Below, in pieces: positions 42,701-50,595 of a stretch of DNA of 64,000 nt. The notes under the pieces were generated by a model. That model worked only from the letters and a program-made list of their open reading frames with translations, was not told where the DNA came from and made no database searches. The DNA lies in the NCBI GenBank assembly GCA_963676075.2, contig CAXXNZ010000001.1, forward strand, positions 248,001 through 312,000. The letters run 5' to 3'. The position numbers and the translations under genes were made by a program. Position 1 is the first letter of the stretch. The number at the start of each line of letters is the position of its first letter. The DNA comes from JAHJQZ01 sp963676075 (GTDB taxonomy: Bacteria; Pseudomonadota; Alphaproteobacteria; Rhizobiales; Devosiaceae).

Positions 42701-43462
42701 TTGAAACGACGGTTCCGGCTAACGCCGCGGAGTGCTCTGGCCATAGGTGCGGTGTTTGTCATCGCCGGCATTGGCGCATTCGTGATGCTTGATCTGGTTT
42801 TTGCCGATCGCATGACGCCGGCGCGTGCCACATCCTTGATGCAAAAGAGCTCGCCGCAACTGACATCCGTGTTGCAGCAGGATTTTGGTTCTGACTTCAA
42901 CCGCATCGTCAAGGCGATGGTCGAGTCCGAGAAAGAGCTTACGGTCAGTGAGTCGATGGCCAAATTTCTCGACGATCAGACCCGGCCGATAACAGAACGG
43001 TTCAGTGAAGACTCGCGGCAGGCGCCGCCCGACCTCGTCGCGGCGTGGATGAGCAAGCTCTCCGCGACAATGACGGCAGTCGATACGACGGCCGGGCCGG
43101 CAGTCTGTTCCGACTACGTTGAGAACGGGACCTCGGCATTGACCGATCCCAAGGTTCTTGCCGACCTCGCGCCGGTGTTCGATACGCGCGACGCGGCCTT
43201 TTTCGCGGCACTTGCAGGTGCGCGCGACCATCCGGCATCCACCCCGATCGGCGAAGCAACCGACCAGGACTGGCAGGCCGTCGAAGAGGCAATGAGAGGG
43301 TTGGAAGTGCCGGCTGGTTATGCCGAGATCGTCAAGAACGACGACACCAAAAGCCCGGATTACTGCGCGGCGCTGTCCTACTATTTCCGCATCCTGGCCG
43401 AACTGCCCGGCGGCAGCGGCGAACGCATCCGCGCCGCGTATTTCGTCAACTCGCTCAGCTAG
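42701..43462 (+). CDS. Membrane-anchored protein of unknown function
   Basis: A 253-residue protein that starts at TTG 42701, with GGAG nine bases upstream. One hydrophobic segment near the N-terminus (ALAIGAVFVIAGIGAFVMLDLVF) is followed by a soluble region rich in helices and Ala, with two cysteines (VCSDYV, DYCAALSYY) that could pair in the periplasm. I recognise no family. It lies between miaA and a pair of acetylation genes and is probably monocistronic. A TTGACT with a weak -10 is present near 42485. Confidence 0.5.
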   Translation: MKRRFRLTPRSALAIGAVFVIAGIGAFVMLDLVFADRMTPARATSLMQKSSPQLTSVLQQDFGSDFNRIVKAMVESEKELTVSESMAKFLDDQTRPITERFSEDSRQAPPDLVAAWMSKLSATMTAVDTTAGPAVCSDYVENGTSALTDPKVLADLAPVFDTRDAAFFAALAGARDHPASTPIGEATDQDWQAVEEAMRGLEVPAGYAEIVKNDDTKSPDYCAALSYYFRILAELPGGSGERIRAAYFVNSLS

Positions 43463-43647
43463 GGCGGGCAACCACCGTTCTGACACCGCTTGGCCGAAGG
43501 GCAAAACAGCGTTAGGTTTCGTTTTGGGCCGTCGCCCCGAACCTGCCGCCGGGTTGAACGCGACTAGCCGAATGTAGGCAGCAACGACCATTCCATCGGG
43601 TCGATGCGTAATCGGCGGACATCGATCCTGTTGTGGAAGGTGTCGTC

Positions 43648-44004
43648 GTGCGCTTTTTCGTTCTCACACCGCACAATGTTGCGGTTCTCAAGAATGTGCT
43701 CATCCATTCATTTCCGGGCATCAAGTCTGGCCATGCCGACGAGGCTGTCGCTGCGGGGATCGGTTTCGGCTCTCATGCGGCGCTGCTGGCAGCCTTCAAG
43801 GTCATTGGACGTAACAGGCGCTTGGTCGTCTGGGTGTTCTATGACCGGATGGATCGGCGTCTGAGAGAGCTTGGTTATGCGCCCTTCGGTGCTTCAAACA
43901 TCGCCAAGGCCTTCGAAGCGGCCAAGGCGCCGCTTGAACAGGCGGAAGACGATCCGTTCGTAACCATGAGAAAATGGGCCGACAGCGTGGCAAATCAAAA
44001 CTGA
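43648..44004 (+). CDS. Conserved-looking small protein of unknown function
   Basis: A 118-residue protein from GTG 43648, with GGAAGG seven bases upstream (GTG 43633 is the alternative). The start RFFVLTPHNVAVLKNVLIHS and the segment GHADEAVAAGIGFGSHAALLAAF look like a compact helical domain. RNRRLVVWVFYDRMDRRLRELG follows. I recognise no family. It converges on the HDAC-family gene across about 70 bases. The confidence reflects codon usage and reading frame only. Confidence 0.45.
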   Translation: MRFFVLTPHNVAVLKNVLIHSFPGIKSGHADEAVAAGIGFGSHAALLAAFKVIGRNRRLVVWVFYDRMDRRLRELGYAPFGASNIAKAFEAAKAPLEQAEDDPFVTMRKWADSVANQN

Positions 44005-44076
44005 TGGCCTGCTCACTTCGTCGCTTCGGGAAGAATGAGGCGGCACAGGCTATACCTACGTGGGCACGTAGAGAAA

Positions 44077-44994
44077 TCAGTCCAGCAGCGCCTTGAGATG
44101 GGCCGAGGTTGCGCGGGCCAGCACTTCTGGTTCGTAGCCGCCCTCGAGCGAGGAGACGATGCGGCCTTCGGCGTGCTTTTTGGCGACGGTGACGATTTGC
44201 GAAGTGACCCAGGAATAATCGTCGTCGGTCAGCTGGACGTCGGACATGTCGTCGAACACGTGCGCGTCGAACCCGGCCGAGATGAAGATGAACTGCGGCT
44301 TGAACGCATCAAGCGCCGGCAGCCATTTCTCGGAGACCTCCTTGCGGAAGGTTTCCCCGGTTGCCCCTGCGGTAAGCGGCGTTGCGACGAGATTGCGCGT
44401 GGTCTCTTCGTGGCCGGTGAAGGGGTAGAAGGGGTGCTGGAAGCTCGAGCACAGCAGCACGCGCTCGTCATCCTTGAAGATGTCCTCGGTGCCGTTGCCG
44501 TGATGCACGTCGAAATCGACGATGGCGACGCGGTCCAGCCCGTATTCTTCAAGGGCATGGGCCGCGGCCACTGCGATGTTGTCGAACAGGCAGAAGCCCA
44601 TCGCCTTGTTGCGGGTGGCGTGGTGACCTGGCGGGCGTACGGCGCAGAACACGGGGTTGGCCTCACCCTTCATGGCGAGGTCGACACCCATGACGCCGGC
44701 GCCAGCGGCCCTCAGAGCGGCCTTAAGCGTGCCCGGCGACATGTTGGTGTCGCCGTCCAGATGCACATAGCCGCTTTCGACACGCTGGCTGAGGATATGG
44801 TCGACAAACTCCGGGTCATGGACCCGGAGCAGTTGTTCCCGCGTGGCCAGCGGAGCTTCGTAGTGAAACAGAACGAATTCGAGATTCGATACGATCAGGT
44901 TGTTCTGGATCGCATAGATGCGCTCCGCTGACTCCGGGTGCCCGCTGCCGCTATCGTGCAGCAGGCACTCGTTGTGGGAAACAAAACCAAGCAT
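44077..44994 (-). CDS. Histone-deacetylase-family hydrolase (acetyl-lysine or acetylpolyamine deacetylase)
   Basis: The 305-residue zinc hydrolase has the catalytic His pair in RPPGHHAT (His124, His125), zinc ligands Asp162 and His164 in VDFDVHHGNGT and Asp243 in ISAGFDAH. These match class-II HDACs, acetylpolyamine amidohydrolases and AcuC. All catalytic residues are present. Its start codon directly follows the stop of a Pat-type lysine acetyltransferase gene upstream, so protein deacetylation (erasing what that enzyme writes) is a strong contextual inference, though polyamine substrates cannot be excluded. Confidence 0.88.
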   Translation of the reverse strand: MLGFVSHNECLLHDSGSGHPESAERIYAIQNNLIVSNLEFVLFHYEAPLATREQLLRVHDPEFVDHILSQRVESGYVHLDGDTNMSPGTLKAALRAAGAGVMGVDLAMKGEANPVFCAVRPPGHHATRNKAMGFCLFDNIAVAAAHALEEYGLDRVAIVDFDVHHGNGTEDIFKDDERVLLCSSFQHPFYPFTGHEETTRNLVATPLTAGATGETFRKEVSEKWLPALDAFKPQFIFISAGFDAHVFDDMSDVQLTDDDYSWVTSQIVTVAKKHAEGRIVSSLEGGYEPEVLARATSAHLKALLD

Positions 44995-47676
44995 TTATAC
45001 CATACGTTCAACCAAAATGACCGAACGCTCCTCCGGGTCGGTCCGCTGTTCGAAACCGAGCTCCGTCATAAGCTGCAACATTTTGGTGTTCTCGGCCAGA
45101 ACCTTGCCCTCGATTTTCGTCAAACGATGTTCGCGGGCCGCATCGATCAGGGTCTGCATCAGGCGGGTGCCGATGCCACGATGCTGCTGGTTGTCCTTGA
45201 CGACCACTGCGAACTCGCAGCTTTCGCCGTCCGGATTGATGGTGTAGCGGGCGACACCCTGCTGCACCAACTGGCCTTTTTCCTCGATGATGGCGAGCAA
45301 GCCCATTTCACGGTCGTAGTCGATCTGCGTGAACCGGGCGAGCATTTCCGGGGTCAGTTCGGAAATGGCGCCCATGAAGCGCATGCGCCGGGCTTCGGTC
45401 GACAGCGAGCGGACGAAGCTCTGCTCGCCTTCGGCGTCTTCCGGGCGGACCGGGCGGATGTAGAGCTCGGTGCCGTCGGCCAGATGCATGGTCTTTTCGA
45501 AATGGCGCGGGTAGGCGGCAATCGCCAGATGGCCATAGGGCTCAAGGGTTGCCGGCGGACGCTGTATCCTGATGCGCGCGTCGACAGCCAGGCATTCTTC
45601 CGGGCCGGCGAACAGCGGGTTGATGTCGAGTTCGGCGATCTCGGGGAACTCGCAGACCAGGTCAGAGACCCTGAGGAGCACGTCGACGACGTTCTTCTTG
45701 TTGACGGCCGGCCGGTCGCGCACTGCTTCGAGCAGCTTGGCAACGCGGGTGCGGTTGATCTGGCGTTCGGCAAGGATGGCGTTGAGCGGCGGCAGGGCCA
45801 CGGCGCTGTCCTTGAGAACTTCGACCATCGTACCGCCGGCACCGAAGACCATCGTCGGGCCGAAGACCGGGTCGTGGCTGGCGCCGATGAGAAGCTCGCG
45901 CGCCGAGGTGACATGGGCCATCGATTCGACGGTCACACCGATCAGGTTGGCATCGGGGCGTGCGGTTCCGGCCGCTTCCATGATCTCGCGCCAAGCTTCG
46001 TGGACGTCGGGTGCGGTCATGATGTTGATCTTGACGCCGCCGACATCGGACTTGTGCGAGATGTCGGGCGACAGGATCTTCATGGCGACCGGGAAGCCGA
46101 GGGTTTCGGCGGCAACCACCGCCTGGGCGGCCGAATAGACCTCGAAGGTGGTGTTGGTCGGAATGTGGAAGGCCTTGAGCACGGCCTTCGATTCGGTGTC
46201 GGACAGCATTTCGCGGCCGTCGTTGAGCGCTGTCTCGATGATCATGCGGGCACCCTGGACATCGGGGCTGCTGGTGACATTGAGCGGGCCGGGAACTTCG
46301 CGGGCCATCGACTGGTTGAGATGGTGACGGGCAAGGAAGAAGAAGGCCTCGACCGCTTTTTCCGGCGTGTCGAAATTCGGGATGCCCGACTTGAACAGGA
46401 AGTCGCGCGCCTCGGAAACCGAGGTATCGCCCATCCAGCAGGCCAGGATCGGCTTGCGGTTGTTCTTCGGGACGGCCTTGGCGATGGCCTTGGCAATGCC
46501 GGTGGCATCGGTCATGGCCTGCGGCGTCAGCATGATCAGCACGCCGTCGTAATTTTCGTCCTTGATCGCCTGCGTCATGGTCGCGGCATATTCTTCCGGA
46601 CCGGCATCGCCGAGAACGTCGAACGGATTGCCGTGCGACCACGGGGCCGGCAGCACCTTGTTGAGCTCTTCGATGGTCTTCGTATTGGGCTCGGGCAGGT
46701 CGATGTGCAGGTCTTCGACACGGTCGGCAGCCAGAACGCCGGCGCCGCCGCCATTGGTAATGATGGCCAGGCGTCTGCCCAGAGCGCGGGTGCCGGTCGA
46801 CAGGATCTCGGCTGCCGCGAACAGCTTGCCGAAGGTTTCGACGCGCACGGCGCCGGCCCGTTCGAGCGCAGCGTTGAACACGCCGTCAGACCCGATGAGC
46901 GCACCGGTGTGTGTCGATGCCGCCTTGGAGCCGGCGGTGTGGCGGCCGGACTTCAGCACGATCACCGGTTTGGCGCGGGCTGCGATCCTGAGGGCCGAAA
47001 TGAAGGAGCGGGCGTTACGGATGCCCTCGACGTAAAGAAGGATTGCCTTGGTCTCGGGATCGGAGGCCAGAAGGTCAAGCACGTCGCCGAAATCGACGTC
47101 GGTCGAGTTGCCGAGCGAGAACATCGACGAGAAGCCGAGATTGTGCGGTGCGGCCCAGTCGGCGATGGCCGAACACAGCGCGCCCGACTGAGAAACCAGC
47201 GCAAGTCCGCCGGCAGGCGCCTCGGTCTTGAGGAAGGTGCCGTTCATCATGTTGGGGCCGCGGGCCAGACCAACGCAGTTCGGGCCGATGAAGCGAATGC
47301 CATATTCGCGTCCCGCTGCGACGAGGTCCTGCTCGAGCTTGACGCCTTCACCACCGACTTCGCGGAAACCGGCGCTGAGGATGACGGCGTTTTTGACGCC
47401 CTTCTTGCCGCATTCGCGCATCAGGCCGGGTACGAATTTGGCCGGCGTCGAGAACAGCGCCAGGTCTACTTCGTGAGGTACGGAGCCGATGTCAGGGAAG
47501 CACGGCTTGCCCATCACCTCTTTATACTTGGGGTTGATGGCGACCAGCTTGCCCTTGTATCCGCCCTTGATCAGGTTGGAAAAGACAACGGAACCGACCG
47601 AATTGGCCCGTTCGCTGGCGCCGAAGACGGCGATGGACTTGGCATTGAAGAAAGCGTCGAGTGATTTAAGAGGCAT
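44995..47676 (-). CDS. Pat/YfiQ-type protein lysine acetyltransferase fused to acyl-CoA-synthetase-like domains
   Basis: The 893-residue protein has an N-terminal CoA-binding Rossmann domain (KSIAVFGASERANSVGSVVF), a succinyl-CoA-synthetase-like domain carrying His256 in KAASTHTGALIGSD (the position phosphorylated in ADP-forming acyl-CoA synthetases), an ATP-grasp domain around SPDISHKSDVGGVKINI, and a C-terminal GNAT domain (about 730-890; RPVRPEDAEGEQSFVRSL, then HRGIGTRLMQTLID). This is the layout of Pat/PatZ enzymes that acetylate acyl-CoA synthetases and other proteins. The retained His256 leaves open whether the synthetase domains are active. The downstream deacetylase gene begins at the very next base. 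Confidence 0.88.
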   Translation of the reverse strand: MPLKSLDAFFNAKSIAVFGASERANSVGSVVFSNLIKGGYKGKLVAINPKYKEVMGKPCFPDIGSVPHEVDLALFSTPAKFVPGLMRECGKKGVKNAVILSAGFREVGGEGVKLEQDLVAAGREYGIRFIGPNCVGLARGPNMMNGTFLKTEAPAGGLALVSQSGALCSAIADWAAPHNLGFSSMFSLGNSTDVDFGDVLDLLASDPETKAILLYVEGIRNARSFISALRIAARAKPVIVLKSGRHTAGSKAASTHTGALIGSDGVFNAALERAGAVRVETFGKLFAAAEILSTGTRALGRRLAIITNGGGAGVLAADRVEDLHIDLPEPNTKTIEELNKVLPAPWSHGNPFDVLGDAGPEEYAATMTQAIKDENYDGVLIMLTPQAMTDATGIAKAIAKAVPKNNRKPILACWMGDTSVSEARDFLFKSGIPNFDTPEKAVEAFFFLARHHLNQSMAREVPGPLNVTSSPDVQGARMIIETALNDGREMLSDTESKAVLKAFHIPTNTTFEVYSAAQAVVAAETLGFPVAMKILSPDISHKSDVGGVKINIMTAPDVHEAWREIMEAAGTARPDANLIGVTVESMAHVTSARELLIGASHDPVFGPTMVFGAGGTMVEVLKDSAVALPPLNAILAERQINRTRVAKLLEAVRDRPAVNKKNVVDVLLRVSDLVCEFPEIAELDINPLFAGPEECLAVDARIRIQRPPATLEPYGHLAIAAYPRHFEKTMHLADGTELYIRPVRPEDAEGEQSFVRSLSTEARRMRFMGAISELTPEMLARFTQIDYDREMGLLAIIEEKGQLVQQGVARYTINPDGESCEFAVVVKDNQQHRGIGTRLMQTLIDAAREHRLTKIEGKVLAENTKMLQLMTELGFEQRTDPEERSVILVERMV

Positions 47677-47844
47677 GGCAATTCACCAGGAGGGGGGAGG
47701 GTGGGCACTGATTGGCCTGCTTTTGGCATAAAGACATTGACCTGTCTCAAAGCCGGGTTCGTAGAAAGGCACGGAAATTGTATATGCGACGGCTTGTCGC
47801 CTGTATTGGTGAACTTTCTATGAGTGCGGGGGACCATACCCCCC

Positions 47845-47873
47845 TTGACCCTGAGGTCAATCCTGCCTAACAG
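47845..47873 (+). promoter_or_regulatory. ilvB promoter
   Basis: TTGACC (47845-47850), a 17-base spacer and TAACAG (47868-47873). The transcript would start near 47880, about 20 bases before the leader-peptide ATG. Confidence 0.65.
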
Positions 47874-47900
47874 TTTGCACCGGAAAAACGGATTGGACCC

Positions 47901-47951
47901 ATGCGGGCAAACATTCTCGTAGTTATTAGGCGCGTCGGCGACGTGGGGTAG
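47901..47951 (+). CDS. ilvB leader peptide
   Basis: A 16-codon frame, MRANILVVIRRVGDVG, ends TAG at 47949-47951. Six of 16 residues are Ile, Leu or Val, with a run ILVVI, the signature of branched-chain amino-acid attenuator leaders. It lies between a good promoter and a rho-independent terminator, both upstream of the ilvB start. Stalling at the Ile/Leu/Val codons would favour an alternative hairpin (the GCGCGTCG to CGACGGCGC pairing between 47931 and 47973) and let transcription proceed. It is too short for routine gene finders. Confidence 0.8.
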   Translation: MRANILVVIRRVGDVG

Positions 47952-47978
47952 AAAACCCCGCGAACGACGGCGCGCGCC

Positions 47979-48002
47979 AAGGCTCCTTCGGGGGCCTTTT
48001 TT
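47979..48002 (+). terminator. Attenuator terminator of the ilvB leader
   Basis: AAGGCTCC (47979-47986), loop TTCG, GGGGCCTT (47991-47998), then a run of T residues to 48002. The stem contains one G-U pair. It lies 27 bases after the leader stop codon and 72 bases before ilvB. Confidence 0.8.
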
Positions 48003-48074
48003 ATTGCCCGAAATTCGGGTGTGCGTAACCAGAGGCCTTTGGCCTCGACCAAAGGCAGAACAGGAGACGGCACA

Positions 48075-49835
48075 ATGGCCGAACGAATGACCGGGGCGGA
48101 GATCGTGATCCGGGCACTGCAGGATCAGGGAGTCGAACATGTGTTCGGCTATCCGGGTGGCTCGGTGCTCCCCATGTATGACGCGATGTTCCAGCAGGAT
48201 AAAGTGAAGCACATTCTCGTGCGGCACGAGCAGGGCGCCACGCACATGGCCGAAGGCTATGCGCGCTCGACCGGCAAAGTTGGCGTCGTGCTCGTCACCT
48301 CCGGTCCCGGCGCGACCAATGCCGTCACCGGCATCACGGACGCGCTGCTCGATTCCATCCCGATGGTGGTCATCTCCGGTCAGGTGCCGACAGCGCTGAT
48401 CGGCACCGACGCCTTCCAGGAATGTGACACGGTCGGCATCACCCGCAACTGCACCAAGCACAATTACCTGGTCAAGGACGTCAAGGACCTGGCGCGCATC
48501 CTGCACGAGGCCTTCCATATCGCTGCGACCGGTCGCCCCGGCCCGGTGCTGGTCGATCTGCCCAAGGACGTGCAGTTCGCCATGGGCGAGTATATCGGAC
48601 CCGAGCGCATCAATGTTCCCCCGAGCTATCACCCCCAGTCCGAGGGCGATGTCGGTGCGGTCGAACAGGCCATCGAATTGATGCTGAAGGCCGAACGGCC
48701 GATCTTCTACACCGGCGGCGGCGTCATCAATGCCGGTCCGGAAGCCAGCACCAAGTTGAGGGAACTGGTGGAGCTGACCGGCTTCCCGATCACCTCGACG
48801 CTGATGGGGCTGGGTGCGTTCCCCGCCAGCGACAAGAAGTGGCTCGGCATGCTCGGCATGCACGGCACCTACGAAGCCAACATGGCGATGCACGACTGCG
48901 ATCTGATGATCAACATCGGCGCGCGGTTCGATGACCGCATCACCGGCCGTATCGATGCCTTCTCGCCGGACTCGACCAAGATCCACGTCGATATCGATCC
49001 GTCCTCGATCAACAAGAACGTCATCATCGATCTGCCGATCATCGGCGATTGCGATCACGTGCTCGAGCAGATGATCCGCGTCTGGCGCTCCCGCACCAAC
49101 ACCAGCCGCGAAGGCGAAATTGCGCCGTGGTGGGGCCAGATCGGCAAGTGGCGCGATGTCAAATCGCTGCGCTATACGCCGTCCGAAGATGCCATCAAGC
49201 CGCAATACGCCATTGAGGCTCTCTATAAGGCCGTCAAGGAGCGCGACGTCTACATCACCACCGAGGTTGGCCAGCACCAGATGTGGGCCGCCCAGTATTT
49301 CGGCTTCGAACAGCCCAACCGCTGGATGACCTCGGGTGGCCTGGGCACGATGGGGTACGGCCTGCCGGCATCGATCGGCGTGCAGGTGGCGCATCCGGAC
49401 TCGCTGGTCATCGATATTGCCGGCGAAGGCAGCGTTCAGATGACCATCCAGGAAATGGCGACGGCCATCCAGTACCGGCTGCCGGTCAAGATCTTCATCC
49501 TCAACAATGAATATCTCGGCATGGTGCGTCAGTGGCAGGAACTGCTGCACGGCTCGCGCTATTCGGAAAGCTACATGAACAGCCTGCCGGACTTCGTGAA
49601 GCTGGCCGAGGCCTTCGGCGCCAAGGGCATCCGCTGTTCGGACCCGAAGGAGCTCGACGCGGCCATCCAGGAGATGATCGACTATGACGGTCCCGTCATC
49701 TTCGACTGCCTGGTGACCAAGGAAGAGAACTGCTGGCCGATGATTCCCTCGGGCAAGGCCCACAACGAGATGATCCTGCCCGACACGGCGGATGTGGGGA
49801 ATATCATCGACGACAAGGGCAAGATTCTGGTCTAG
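48075..49835 (+). CDS. ilvB: Acetolactate synthase, large (catalytic) subunit
   Basis: The 586-residue thiamine-diphosphate enzyme has VFGYPGGSVLPMYDAMF and the catalytic glutamate in LVRHEQGATHMAEGYAR (about residue 56). The FAD-linked middle domain lies around GMHGTYEANMAMHDCDLMINIGARFDDR, and the ThDP motif GEGSVQMTIQEMATA is near residue 450. It condenses two pyruvates to acetolactate, or pyruvate and 2-ketobutyrate, for valine, leucine and isoleucine. The ATG at 48075 is preceded by CAGGAGA. A leader peptide with attenuator lies upstream and the small subunit follows after 22 bases. Confidence 0.96.
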   Translation: MAERMTGAEIVIRALQDQGVEHVFGYPGGSVLPMYDAMFQQDKVKHILVRHEQGATHMAEGYARSTGKVGVVLVTSGPGATNAVTGITDALLDSIPMVVISGQVPTALIGTDAFQECDTVGITRNCTKHNYLVKDVKDLARILHEAFHIAATGRPGPVLVDLPKDVQFAMGEYIGPERINVPPSYHPQSEGDVGAVEQAIELMLKAERPIFYTGGGVINAGPEASTKLRELVELTGFPITSTLMGLGAFPASDKKWLGMLGMHGTYEANMAMHDCDLMINIGARFDDRITGRIDAFSPDSTKIHVDIDPSSINKNVIIDLPIIGDCDHVLEQMIRVWRSRTNTSREGEIAPWWGQIGKWRDVKSLRYTPSEDAIKPQYAIEALYKAVKERDVYITTEVGQHQMWAAQYFGFEQPNRWMTSGGLGTMGYGLPASIGVQVAHPDSLVIDIAGEGSVQMTIQEMATAIQYRLPVKIFILNNEYLGMVRQWQELLHGSRYSESYMNSLPDFVKLAEAFGAKGIRCSDPKELDAAIQEMIDYDGPVIFDCLVTKEENCWPMIPSGKAHNEMILPDTADVGNIIDDKGKILV

Positions 49836-49857
49836 GCGCTCGGCAAGGAGACAACTC

Positions 49858-50412
49858 ATGAACGCAAATCTACAGCCGAGCGGATCGGCCTATTTCATCC
49901 CGGACGTTACCCAGTCGCCGGAACGTCACACGCTTTCGGTTCTGGTCGCCAACGAGCCGGGCATACTCGCCCGCATTGCCGGCCTGTTCTCGGCGCGCGG
50001 CTTCAACATCGACAGCCTTACGGTCTCGGAAACCGAGCACGAAAAGGGTCTATCCCGACTTACCATCGTGACCACGGCCAATGCCAAGACGCTCGAGCAG
50101 ATCAAGATGCAGCTCGGCCGTCTGGTGCCGGTCCACAAAGTCCACGACCTGACGGTCGAGGGCGAAAGCGTGGAGCGTGAACTGGCCCTGGTCAAGGTCG
50201 CCGGCACCGGCGAACACCGCGTCGAAACGCTTCGCATCGCTGACGCCTTCCGGGCGCAGGTAGTCGATGCGTGCACCGACTCGTTCGTTTTCGAGATCAC
50301 CGGCAAGTCGACCAAGGTCGAGCAGTTCATCGCGCTGATGGTGCCGCTCGGGCTGGTCGAGGTGGTCCGGACCGGCATGGCCGCCATCTCGCGCGGCAAA
50401 GAGAAGATGTAA
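49858..50412 (+). CDS. ilvN: Acetolactate synthase, small (regulatory) subunit
   Basis: The 184-residue protein contains an ACT domain (HTLSVLVANEPGILARIAGL, FSARGFNIDSLTV) that binds valine and a C-terminal domain (RELALVKVAGTGEHRVETL) that interacts with the large subunit. It activates IlvB and gives feedback inhibition by branched-chain amino acids. AAGGAG upstream of ATG 49858 is a strong ribosome site. A rho-independent terminator begins six bases after the stop, closing the operon. The name ilvH is equally used. Confidence 0.96.
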   Translation: MNANLQPSGSAYFIPDVTQSPERHTLSVLVANEPGILARIAGLFSARGFNIDSLTVSETEHEKGLSRLTIVTTANAKTLEQIKMQLGRLVPVHKVHDLTVEGESVERELALVKVAGTGEHRVETLRIADAFRAQVVDACTDSFVFEITGKSTKVEQFIALMVPLGLVEVVRTGMAAISRGKEKM

Positions 50413-50417
50413 GCAGA

Positions 50418-50458
50418 AACCGCGCGTTTCGATGAAACCGGAACGCGCGGTTTTGTTC
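50418..50458 (+). terminator. Rho-independent terminator of ilvB-ilvN
   Basis: An 11-pair perfect stem AACCGCGCGTT (50418-50428) / AACGCGCGGTT (50442-50452) ends in TTTTG. It starts six bases after the ilvN stop codon. Confidence 0.85.
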
Positions 50459-50595
50459 CTTATCCTTGCATGTTCGTGCCGGAATACCGGTTTCACTTTG
50501 CGCGAACGTGATCTGCATCCGAGTTTGCTGTTGAGTAGGCAGGGGCAGAGGGCTATACCCCGCCCGGTCCGAAACAGCATGGTGACAGCTTTTCC

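Noticed and set aside
44938..47664. 908-residue plus-strand open frame opposite the acetyltransferase
   Set aside because: Also a high-GC antisense shadow; the minus strand carries the full Pat domain order.
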